From assembly GCA_938016235.1 (NCBI GenBank), contig CALLPU010000339.1, forward strand, positions 1-7,814: 7,814 nucleotides of DNA, read 5' to 3'. Positions within the stretch are counted from its first letter, which is position 1, and the number at the start of each line of letters is the position of its first letter. Shown piece by piece: positions 1 to 6,310 of this stretch. The notes under the pieces are model-generated. The model was not told the origin of the DNA. It made no database searches and worked only from the letters and a program-made list of their open reading frames with translations. The stretch is from an uncultured Granulosicoccus sp. (GTDB lineage: Bacteria > Pseudomonadota > Gammaproteobacteria > Granulosicoccales > Granulosicoccaceae). Position numbers and translations under genes: made by a program.

Positions 1-1
1 C

Positions 2-253
2 GGAGGCAATGCCAAACAGCACCAGTTGCCACCACAGATCTCCACTGGCGGCGTGCAGTGACCAATGCCAACGATGAGACAGTTCCAGCCATTGTTCTCT
101 GGGGAGAACACCGGCGTCTGTATAGAACGTGCGCATGTGCAGGGCACGCAGGCCCAGGTCTGCTAACAGCAACAAGGCCAGCAGAATACGAAACAGTGCA
201 ATCGATCGAAGATCGAGTGTGAAGACGCGCCTGGCCAGCGCTGACATCAACAT
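2..253 (-). CDS. HTTM-domain membrane protein, N-terminal part (cut by window edge)
   Basis: Only the first 84 codons lie in the window; the rest continues past the left edge. The visible protein has a short basic N-terminus, then a LDLRSIALFRILLALLLLADL stretch (residues 13-33) that looks like the first transmembrane helix. FYTDAGVLPREQW follows at 43-55, then a Trp/His-rich segment and the start of a second hydrophobic segment near residue 73. This order of motifs is typical of HTTM proteins, the bacterial multi-pass relatives of vitamin K-dependent gamma-carboxylase. Their substrate in bacteria is mostly unknown. The ATG at 253 has a GAGGG ribosome site 9 nt upstream (263-267); an in-frame ATG at 247 is an alternative. 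It lies 26 bp behind the small gene at 280-693 and may be in the same operon as ppsA. The family call rests on recognised motifs only. Confidence 0.75.
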   Translation of the reverse strand, partial: MLMSALARRVFTLDLRSIALFRILLALLLLADLGLRALHMRTFYTDAGVLPREQWLELSHRWHWSLHAASGDLWWQLVLFGIAS

Positions 254-262
254 GTCAGTATT

Positions 263-267
263 CCCTC
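263..267 (-). promoter_or_regulatory. Ribosome binding site of the HTTM gene
   Basis: On the minus strand GAGGG lies 9 nt upstream of the ATG at 253. It supports that start and shows that translation can begin independently after the upstream gene stops at 280. Confidence 0.55.
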
Positions 268-279
268 AGATTCACAGCA

Positions 280-693
280 TTACCGGATGTTGTCATCGCT
301 GGTAATACGGGCAAATTCTACCCAGTGCCCATCCGGTTCATGGTCGAACACAATCAGTGCACGGCTGTGGATGTAGTCTGCGTCTTGGATAACACCGAGC
401 TTGTGTTTGTGCGGGCCGCTCTTGATTCCAACGCGGACACCGGCAGCCATGGTAGGGGGGCGTGACCTCAACATCTGCTTCTGTCTTGCTTCACTGGCGG
501 CCAGCATGGAACGCAGTGCGCGCCTGCGATGGTCGCGCTCCTCGTCGTTCAGGTCTTTGATGTCGGTCGACAATTCCACCGGTTCCTCGTTGGCGTTCGC
601 CGGTGTGTCCTGACGCATGGCCCGCCAGAACTGCTGATCGTTGGCTTGCCCTGATTTTCTCTCAGGGTCCGACTTGTTATCAGGTTTGTTCAT
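280..693 (-). CDS. Small uncharacterised protein with possible KOW/SH3-like C-terminus
   Basis: This gene encodes 137 residues that I do not recognise by name. The first 45 or so residues are polar and rich in D, E, K, N and P, so probably disordered. Residues 46-76 are highly charged and likely helical (DEERDHRRRALRSM, then SEARQKQML). From residue 84 onward there is a compact beta-like part: VRVGIKSGPHKHKLGVIQ, then ALIVFDHEPDGHWVEFARI. The G-x-V-x-I-x-SG-P-x(4)-G-V-I pattern resembles a KOW or SH3-like barrel, which in other proteins binds RNA or proteins. No signal peptide or membrane segment is visible, so it is probably cytoplasmic. It starts 51 bp after the ppsA stop and ends 26 bp before the HTTM gene, which suggests co-transcription. 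No good Shine-Dalgarno sequence precedes the ATG, so the start is less certain than the reading frame. Confidence 0.7.
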   Translation of the reverse strand: MNKPDNKSDPERKSGQANDQQFWRAMRQDTPANANEEPVELSTDIKDLNDEERDHRRRALRSMLAASEARQKQMLRSRPPTMAAGVRVGIKSGPHKHKLGVIQDADYIHSRALIVFDHEPDGHWVEFARITSDDNIR

Positions 694-744
694 TAACAGC
701 GTTGTGCAGACAACAGGCTGCCAAATATACGCGTTACCCCGTCG

Positions 745-3108
745 TCACGCTTGCTGGTTGGCTAAAAATTGCCAGGTTTCCACAATCGTGTCGGGGTTAA
801 GAGACACACTCGAGATTCCCTGCTCCATCAGCCACTTGGCCAGATCGGGATGATCAGAGGGGCCCTGGCCGCAGATACCCACATACTTGTCTTGTTTATG
901 CGCAGCCGCAATGGCCATCGCCAGCATTTTCTTGACCGCCGGATCGCGTTCGTCGAACAAGTGCGCAACCAGTCCCGAGTCTCTGTCCAGTCCCAGGGTC
1001 AGCTGAGTCAGATCATTGGAGCCGATCGAAAAGCCATCGAAGCGCGACAGAAATTCATCGGCCAGAATGGCGTTGCTCGGAACTTCGCACATCATGACGA
1101 TCCGCAGGTTGTTCTCACCGCGGGACAGCCCATGCTCGCTCATCAGCTGCAGTACTTGATCCGCCTCATCCAGGGTTCGCACAAATGGCACCATCAGCTC
1201 CACGTTGGTGAATCCCATGACGTCTCTGACGTGCTTCAATGCGCGGCATTCCAGCGCGAAGCACTCATCAAACGACGATGACAGATAGCGTGAGGCTCCA
1301 CGAAATCCGATCATCGGGTTTTCTTCGTCGGGCTCGAACAAGTGTCCGCCAATCATGTTGGCGTATTCATTGGATTTGAAATCAGACAACCGCACGATGA
1401 CCGGGTGTGGTGAGAATGCTGCTGCCAGAGTGGCAACACCTTCAACGATCTTCTTCACGTAGAAGCTCACCGGGTCACTGTAACCAGCTGTGCGTTCGGC
1501 TATCTGTTGCTTGACATCGTCCGGCATGCTGTCGTGATTCAACAGTGCCTTGGGGTGAATGCCGATCGTATTGCTGATGATGAATTCGAGCCTTGCCAGG
1601 CCAATTCCGTGATGTGGCAGCTGGCTGAAACCAAAGGCGCGTTCCGGGTTGCCCACGTTCATCGTCAGTTTGAACGGTAGCTCGGGTAAATCATCCAACT
1701 GTGTTTCAGCCACGTCAAACGCGATGCTGCCATCGTAGATATAACCGGTATCGCCTTCTGCACAGCTGACCGTGACGCTCTGGCCATCTCGCAGCTTATC
1801 CGTGGCGTCGTTGCAGCCAACCACGGCCGGCACGCCCAGTTCGCGTGCGATGATGGCCGCGTGACAGGTACGGCCCCCACGATTGGTGACGATAGCGGCG
1901 GCGCGTTTCATCACAGGTTCCCAATCGGGATCTGTCATGTCGGTGACCAGAACATCACCAGCCTGTACGCTGCCGATGGCGTCAATACCGTGAACCACTC
2001 GCACCACACCCGAGCCGATGCGCTGGCCAATACTGCGTCCGGTAACGAGCACCTGTGACTTGTGTGCATTCAGCTGATAGCGAGTAATGACATTCTTGTT
2101 ACTGCGTGACTCCACAGTCTCGGGACGTGCCTGGAGTATGTACAGCTCACCGTCCTGCCCATCCTTGCCCCATTCGATATCCATGGGCCGACCATAATGC
2201 TGTTCTATGATCACCGCCATCCGAGCCAGTGACTGAACGTCGTCATCGGTCAGTGAAAAACGGTATTGATCGGCATGATCGACATCGACGGTTTCCACCG
2301 CTGTTTGCTGACCGTAAATCATCTTGATTTTCTTGGCACCACGGCTGCGTTTGAGTACGGCAGGCCGTTGTTGTGCCAGAGTGGGTTTGTGCACATAGAA
2401 TTCATCGGGATTGACCGATCCCTGCACCACACATTCGCCCAGCCCCCAGGATGAGGTAATGAAAACCGCATCGCTGAATCCGGACTCTGTGTCGATGGAG
2501 AACATCACACCACTGGCGCCGATATCGCTGCGTACCATGCGCTGAATGCCAGCCGACAATGCCACATCTGCATGAGCAAAGCCCTGGTGAACCCGATAGG
2601 AGATTGCCCGGTCGTTGTACAAAGAGGCAAACACTTCCCGAATACGCAGCAACACATCCTCAAGGCTTGTGACGTTCAGGAAGGTTTCCTGCTGACCGGC
2701 AAACGAGGCTTCGGGTAAATCTTCTGCGGTGGCGGATGAGCGTACGGCGACCGATACGTTGCCCGTTGTGCCGTCGCTGATACTGTTCCAGCCAGAGGAC
2801 ACGGCCTCTATCAGTCCCTCGGGCAATGGCGTGTCCATGATCCATTGACGAATCTGAGACCCGGTGTGCGCCAGTGCCGCCATGTCTTCCGTGTCCAGAG
2901 CGTCCAGGGTTGCATTGATTCTGGCATCCAGACCGCTGACCTGCAGGTGTTCTCTGAACGCATCAGCCGTTGTGGCGAAACCATCGGGCACACGAATACC
3001 GGCATTGGCCAGGTTGGCAATCATTTCACCCAGAGAGGCGTTTTTGCCGCCCACCACGGGTACATCGTCCATGCCCAGCTCTTTGAACCACTGGATGTAC
3101 TGCGTCAT
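745..3108 (-). CDS. ppsA: Phosphoenolpyruvate synthase (pyruvate, water dikinase)
   Basis: This cytoplasmic enzyme converts pyruvate, ATP and water to PEP, AMP and phosphate, the entry step of gluconeogenesis from pyruvate. The 787-residue product is close to the E. coli enzyme (792) and resembles it throughout. The N-terminal ATP-grasp domain shows VGGKNASLGEM (19-29), AVRSSATAEDLPEASFAGQQETFLNV (121-146) and MVRSDIGASGVMFSIDTESGF (191-211). The central swivelling domain carries the phospho-histidine motif NRGGRTCHAA, with His416 as phosphate carrier. The C-terminal PEP-binding barrel has RLSDFKSNEYAN, MMCEVPSNA and GICGQGPSDH, with Cys746 as the likely acid/base. Thr414, two residues before His416, is the expected PpsR target. 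The ATG at 3108 is chosen because homology begins there and GGAG lies 5 nt upstream; a longer open frame to 3219 has no family similarity. It is divergent from ppsR, as in E. coli. Confidence 0.98.
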   Translation of the reverse strand: MTQYIQWFKELGMDDVPVVGGKNASLGEMIANLANAGIRVPDGFATTADAFREHLQVSGLDARINATLDALDTEDMAALAHTGSQIRQWIMDTPLPEGLIEAVSSGWNSISDGTTGNVSVAVRSSATAEDLPEASFAGQQETFLNVTSLEDVLLRIREVFASLYNDRAISYRVHQGFAHADVALSAGIQRMVRSDIGASGVMFSIDTESGFSDAVFITSSWGLGECVVQGSVNPDEFYVHKPTLAQQRPAVLKRSRGAKKIKMIYGQQTAVETVDVDHADQYRFSLTDDDVQSLARMAVIIEQHYGRPMDIEWGKDGQDGELYILQARPETVESRSNKNVITRYQLNAHKSQVLVTGRSIGQRIGSGVVRVVHGIDAIGSVQAGDVLVTDMTDPDWEPVMKRAAAIVTNRGGRTCHAAIIARELGVPAVVGCNDATDKLRDGQSVTVSCAEGDTGYIYDGSIAFDVAETQLDDLPELPFKLTMNVGNPERAFGFSQLPHHGIGLARLEFIISNTIGIHPKALLNHDSMPDDVKQQIAERTAGYSDPVSFYVKKIVEGVATLAAAFSPHPVIVRLSDFKSNEYANMIGGHLFEPDEENPMIGFRGASRYLSSSFDECFALECRALKHVRDVMGFTNVELMVPFVRTLDEADQVLQLMSEHGLSRGENNLRIVMMCEVPSNAILADEFLSRFDGFSIGSNDLTQLTLGLDRDSGLVAHLFDERDPAVKKMLAMAIAAAHKQDKYVGICGQGPSDHPDLAKWLMEQGISSVSLNPDTIVETWQFLANQQA

Positions 3109-3259
3109 GTGCTCTCCGTCTGCTTTGTTAGCGCCCACCACGGCTGCGTCAATGCCACGGGTGGACAATCGCATAGCGGCCTGAAGCGTGCTTGCTTGAA
3201 TCGTTGCCGAACCGAACACGGCGCGGTCATACTACTGCATTCTCACGGATCCCCTTTCA
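3109..3259. promoter_or_regulatory. Divergent ppsA/ppsR control region
   Basis: This 151-bp gap separates the ppsA and ppsR start codons and must hold both promoters. For ppsR, a modest candidate is TTGCCG (3204-3209), 18 bp, CATACT (3228-3233), with four of six consensus bases in each box. For ppsA, TTGACG is followed 16 bp later by TAACAA, which has a good -35 but a poor -10. TGAATCGTT at 3197-3205 resembles the core of the Cra (FruR) operator, and Cra activates ppsA in E. coli; the flanking bases fit poorly. The promoter boxes are inferred by eye; only the divergent arrangement is firm. Confidence 0.4.
3112..3117 (-). promoter_or_regulatory. Ribosome binding site deciding the ppsA start
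   Basis: On the minus strand GGAGAG lies just before the ATG at 3108, with its GGAG core 5 nt from the start codon. It favours this ATG over the open upstream extension to 3219 and agrees with where family similarity begins. Confidence 0.7.
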
Positions 3260-4090
3260 ATGACTTCATCATGCGTCAAACAAACGGCGTTTATCGTCTC
3301 AGATCGCACCGGGCTGACCGCTGAAGCCATGGCCCACAGCCTGCTGAGTCAGTTCCCCGGTATCGATTTTCAGATCGAAACGTTTACCTTTGTAGATACG
3401 GCTGCCAAGGCGGCTGAGCTGGTTCATCGGTGTAGGCAAATCCGGGACGAATCAGGAACGCCACCGCTGGTCTTTCTCACCATGGTCAATGACGATATCC
3501 GTGCGCTGTTCACCGATGCCGATATTGGTGTCTTTGATTTGTTTCAGACGTTCATCGGCCCGATGGAAGCCTTGCTGGGCGTAGAGTCCTCACACAGTAT
3601 TGGCAAGTCACACGGTGTGCAGGATGAAAAGGCGTACACGTCACGCATTGCCGCAGTTCACTTTGCCTTGCAAACCGATGACGGGCTGGATGTAGAGCAC
3701 TATCGCAAGGCTGATCTGATTATTGTCGGGGTTTCCCGCTGCGGCAAAACACCCGCTTCGTTGTATCTGTCGCTGCACTACGGCTTGTATGTGTCGAACT
3801 ACCCGTTAACCGATCATGAGCTCGATGAAAAGCAGCTGCCACCGGTACTGGATGCGCACAAGGAAAAACTGTTTGGCCTGACGATTGATCCCTATCGCTT
3901 GCTGCAGATTCGTCAGCAACGGTATCAGGGGTCGAGCTATAGCAATGCCGATACCTGCCAGCGCGAAATTGCACAAGCCGAAGGCTTGTTTCGCAAGCAC
4001 CGAGTGCCGTTCCTCAATACCACGCGCATGTCGGTTGAGGAAATCGGCGCCATGATCGTCAACAAGACCAAAGCCGGTAAAAGGCTCTAG
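3260..4090 (+). CDS. ppsR: PEP synthase regulatory protein (bifunctional kinase/pyrophosphorylase)
   Basis: This DUF299-family enzyme inactivates PpsA by ADP-dependent phosphorylation of a threonine beside the catalytic histidine. It reactivates PpsA by phosphate-dependent removal, releasing pyrophosphate. The product has 276 residues, as usual for the family. The N-terminus carries FIVSDRTGLTAEAMAHSLLSQFP (11-33), matching the family's S-D-x-T-G-x-T-A-E opening. The nucleotide-binding P-loop GVSRCGKTP is at 157-165, followed by SLYLSLHYGLYVSNYPL. The later LFGLTIDPYRLLQIRQQR and the C-terminal LNTTRMSVEEIGAMI are also typical. The divergent ppsA is its substrate gene, so the assignment is to PpsR and not to the pyruvate,phosphate dikinase version. 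The ATG at 3260 is chosen because the family motif begins ten residues later, although the Shine-Dalgarno sequence is weak. Its TAG stop lies in the left arm of the hairpin at 4087-4142. Confidence 0.96.
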   Translation: MTSSCVKQTAFIVSDRTGLTAEAMAHSLLSQFPGIDFQIETFTFVDTAAKAAELVHRCRQIRDESGTPPLVFLTMVNDDIRALFTDADIGVFDLFQTFIGPMEALLGVESSHSIGKSHGVQDEKAYTSRIAAVHFALQTDDGLDVEHYRKADLIIVGVSRCGKTPASLYLSLHYGLYVSNYPLTDHELDEKQLPPVLDAHKEKLFGLTIDPYRLLQIRQQRYQGSSYSNADTCQREIAQAEGLFRKHRVPFLNTTRMSVEEIGAMIVNKTKAGKRL

Positions 4091-4142
4091 TGTACAGAGA
4101 CCTTCAAAGCGTTCAAACGCTTTGAAGATCACAGTACACTAG
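4087..4142. terminator. Two-part hairpin between convergent ppsR and peroxiredoxin genes
   Basis: A perfect 9-bp outer stem pairs CTAGTGTAC (4087-4095) with GTACACTAG (4134-4142). A perfect 10-bp inner stem pairs CTTCAAAGCG (4102-4111) with CGCTTTGAAG (4118-4127) around the loop TTCAAA. Two 6-nt strands separate the stems and can form three scattered pairs, giving an almost continuous 25-bp imperfect stem. The ppsR stop codon (4088-4090) is inside the outer left arm. On the minus strand a TTTT run follows four bases after the stem (4077-4080 on the plus strand), as in a weak intrinsic terminator for the peroxiredoxin transcript. On the plus strand only two T residues follow. Its place between converging genes suggests a bidirectional terminator or 3'-end stabiliser; this function is inferred. 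Confidence 0.65.
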
Positions 4143-4231
4143 TTCAAGCCGGTTTCTGGTCAGGTGTGAGGCTACCTGCGGGCAGACAAATCTCGCAACC
4201 GGTCATGGCCGATTGCGTGATGGTCAGCGAC

Positions 4232-4891
4232 CTACTTGGGTTGATCGACGTAGCGCAGGTACGGCTTCACCTTCCTGAATCCCTGAGGGTACTTTTTGCT
4301 GGCTTCTGCATCCGTTACCGCTGGCACGATGATCACCTCGTTGCCGTCGGTCCAGTTCGCGGGCGTGGCAACCTGATGCTGTGCCGTGAGTTGCATGGAA
4401 TCAATGACCCGCAGAATTTCATCGAAGTTCCGTCCGGTAGTCATCGGATAGGTCATGATCAGCTTGATGCGCTTGTCGGGGCCGATGATATAGACAGAGC
4501 GAACCGTAGCATTGGTGGCAGCCGTCCGGCCTTCCGATGTGCCACTGATATCGGTTGGAAACATGTCATAGGCTTTGGCAACTGCCAGATCGGTGTCGCC
4601 GATCATGGGGAAATTAACCTTGGCACCCTGAGTTTCGTGAATGTCTTCGGCCCACTGAGCATGATTGTCGACAGGGTCGATACTCAGACCCACTACCTTG
4701 CATTGGCGTTTTTCAAACTCGGGCATCAGATGGGCGACAGTGCCCAGTTCGGTGGTGCACACCGGCGTGAAGTCTTTCGGGTGTGAGAACAGCACCGCCC
4801 AGCCATCGCCGATCCACTCGTGAAACTGCATGTCACCTTGTGTGGTAGTGGCTTTGAAATCCGGGGCGATATCGTTAATGCGTAAAGACAT
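4232..4891 (-). CDS. 1-Cys peroxiredoxin, Prx6 type (AhpC/TSA superfamily)
   Basis: This thiol peroxidase reduces hydrogen peroxide and organic hydroperoxides. The 219-residue protein has the thioredoxin-like start INDIAPDFKATTTQGD and the active-site motif SHPKDFTPVCTTEL (36-49), where Cys45 is the peroxidatic cysteine and Thr42 the conserved helper. KVVGLSIDPVDNHAQWAEDI follows, then Arg131 in NATVRSVYIIGPDKRIK, the expected active-site arginine. The C-terminal extension with YPMTTGRNFDEILRVIDSMQL and VATPANWTDGNEVIIVPAV identifies the Prx6 group and not AhpC or Bcp. Only one other cysteine is present (Cys64), and it does not sit where a resolving cysteine of typical 2-Cys enzymes would. 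No signal peptide is seen, so it is cytoplasmic. It converges on ppsR and is divergent from the metalloprotease gene. The ATG at 4891 begins the domain directly, although the ribosome site is weak. Confidence 0.95.
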   Translation of the reverse strand: MSLRINDIAPDFKATTTQGDMQFHEWIGDGWAVLFSHPKDFTPVCTTELGTVAHLMPEFEKRQCKVVGLSIDPVDNHAQWAEDIHETQGAKVNFPMIGDTDLAVAKAYDMFPTDISGTSEGRTAATNATVRSVYIIGPDKRIKLIMTYPMTTGRNFDEILRVIDSMQLTAQHQVATPANWTDGNEVIIVPAVTDAEASKKYPQGFRKVKPYLRYVDQPK

Positions 4892-4928
4892 TGTCTGGCT
4901 ATTCCAGTGAACGTTAGGGGGTTACGCA

Positions 4929-4934
4929 ATTGTA
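4929..4934 (-). promoter_or_regulatory. Possible -10 element of the peroxiredoxin gene
   Basis: On the minus strand TACAAT matches the -10 consensus at five of six bases and would place transcription start about 30 nt before the ATG at 4891. The hexamer 17 bp further upstream, GAGTAA, is a poor -35, so an activator may be needed. I saw no clear OxyR site. This is inferred by eye. Confidence 0.3.
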
Positions 4935-5009
4935 CCTTGATGGTCGTCAGGTTACTCGGATTCAAGATTTTGAGCACTGTGCCGCTTTGAGACATACACC
5001 ACGGTTTTT

Positions 5010-5014
5010 GAGGT
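5010..5014 (+). promoter_or_regulatory. Ribosome binding site favouring a TTG start for the metalloprotease
   Basis: GAGGT lies 6 nt before the TTG at 5021, a normal spacing. The first in-frame ATG (5042) has only GGA placed too close to it. This site is the main reason for choosing the TTG. Confidence 0.5.
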
Positions 5015-5020
5015 CTTGCG

Positions 5021-6310
5021 TTGTTGCTTTTGCGCTGGAAAATGACGTGCCACAACACTCCACGATGCAGCCGCCTGCTGGCCCGATGCGGCCTTGTGCT
5101 CGTGTGTGTGCTGTCGAGCGGGCTTGCCGCCGCTCAGAGCGCGAATCCAGAGGGAGTTGCGCAAGCAGCCGGTGGTTTGCCGACAACACGCGTGGTAGAG
5201 GGTGACATTCTGCAGTGGTACACCCCGGGGCGTCGTTCCCTCGCGATGCGCAGCTCTCTGGCAACTTGGCACGACGGCATTGTTCCGTATCGAATCAGCC
5301 CTGCCTTGTCCGCTACCAGCGTGCAGGCCATTCACGCAGCCATCGATCACTGGAATCAGGTTAGTGCCATTTCACTGATACCGGTAGCCGACATACTGAA
5401 CGCCGACCCGTCTTTGTCAGCCGTGCACCTGGATTCGGTGTTGTTCAACGTGGGTGAGGGGTGTGCATCGTGGGTCGGTAGACGCGGCGGCGAACAGGAA
5501 GTCTGGGTGGCTCCATCGTGCACCGTCGGGAGCCTGATGCACGAGATTGGTCATGTACTCGGACTCGAACACGAACACACCCGCCCGGATCGGGATCAGT
5601 ACATCACCATCCACTGGGACAACATTCTTGCTGAGAAGCGGCATAATTTTGATGTGGCGCCCGCCACTTCCGTGATCCATGGCGCATACGACTACGGATC
5701 GATCATGCACTACGGCCCCTACAACTTTGCGATGGGTGGTCGCAAGACGATATCGCCAATTTACGGGCCCGCATCCGCCATCGGCCAGCGATCTGGGCCC
5801 AGTACCGGCGATCTGGCAGCAATCGCCGCGATGTACGCAACCGATTTATCGGTCAACACGCAGTACTACGAACTGGAGGAGGGAGCGGAAGTTTCCGTGA
5901 CCGTCAGTAATGACCAGGGGCAAGGTGCGCACGATATCAGTGTGGATGTTGCCGCGGATTTCTCCCAACTCCTGGCGCATAGTGATAACGGCTGGAATTG
6001 TCGTGCTCAAAGCGCCGGTCATATCACCTGTTATCTGAACCGGTTGGCTGCAACCAGCCGTTCGGTATTGATCCTGAGGTTTCGTGACGCGCTGGACACC
6101 CAGCAGGTTAGCGCAACCGTGCGATCAAAAACGCCAGATACTCGGCTGCAAAACAACAGCGATCAGTCCGCCGCTCTACCCATGCTGGCGGCCGCACAAA
6201 TCCAGGATGATGCGCAGCTGCCCACCTTCGGCGGCGCGGCGTCTGCTCTATGGCTGTTACTGGGGTTACTGAGGCTGCAACGGCAGCCCCGTGGTCGGGT
6301 CTATCGGTAA
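5021..6310 (+). CDS. Exported astacin-like zinc metalloprotease (M12A) with C-terminal anchor-type tail
   Basis: This is a secreted or surface endopeptidase of 429 residues. Counting from TTG 5021, a Sec signal peptide ends near AAA38-Gln39. In the propeptide, VEGD (59-62) matches the astacin FxGD latency motif with Val for Phe; Asp62 would block the zinc. The catalytic domain runs from about 72 to 275. It contains TWHDGIVPYRI, then CASWVGRRGGEQEVWVAPSC, then zinc motif HEIGHVLGLEH with His174, Glu175, His178 and His184, then HTRPDRDQYI, then the Met-turn SIMHY with Met229 and Tyr231. Residues about 280-395 look like a DUF11-like beta domain (NGWNC, ITCYLNRLA). The C-terminus FGGAASALWLLLGLLRLQRQPR is a Gly-Gly motif, hydrophobic segment and basic end, resembling GlyGly-CTERM signals cut by rhombosortase. 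ATG 5042 is an alternative start and also keeps the signal peptide. The gene's last 45 bp overlap the convergent gene. Confidence 0.93.
   Translation: MLLLRWKMTCHNTPRCSRLLARCGLVLVCVLSSGLAAAQSANPEGVAQAAGGLPTTRVVEGDILQWYTPGRRSLAMRSSLATWHDGIVPYRISPALSATSVQAIHAAIDHWNQVSAISLIPVADILNADPSLSAVHLDSVLFNVGEGCASWVGRRGGEQEVWVAPSCTVGSLMHEIGHVLGLEHEHTRPDRDQYITIHWDNILAEKRHNFDVAPATSVIHGAYDYGSIMHYGPYNFAMGGRKTISPIYGPASAIGQRSGPSTGDLAAIAAMYATDLSVNTQYYELEEGAEVSVTVSNDQGQGAHDISVDVAADFSQLLAHSDNGWNCRAQSAGHITCYLNRLAATSRSVLILRFRDALDTQQVSATVRSKTPDTRLQNNSDQSAALPMLAAAQIQDDAQLPTFGGAASALWLLLGLLRLQRQPRGRVYR

Noticed and set aside
701..714. Short inverted repeat GTTGT/ACAAC between ppsA and the small gene
   Set aside because: A 5-bp stem with no T-run is too weak to call a terminator, and the arrangement suggests read-through.
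769..1281. 170-codon open frame on the plus strand
   Set aside because: It lies wholly antisense to the strongly conserved 3' part of ppsA and resembles no protein family.
3109..3219. N-terminal extension of ppsA by 37 codons
   Set aside because: Family similarity begins at ATG 3108, which has GGAG 5 nt upstream; the extension would occupy most of the divergent control region.
2845..3324. 159-codon open frame on the plus strand
   Set aside because: It is antisense to the ppsA start and overlaps the ppsR start in another frame, with no recognisable domain.
3806..4132. 108-codon open frame on the minus strand
   Set aside because: It is antisense to conserved ppsR sequence and begins inside the hairpin.
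4166..4786. 206-codon open frame on the plus strand
   Set aside because: It is the antisense shadow of the peroxiredoxin gene, whose coding sense is certain.
4970..4998. Possible metalloprotease promoter TTGAGC, 17 bp, CATACA
   Set aside because: The -10 box matches only three of six bases, so it is not better than chance in this region.
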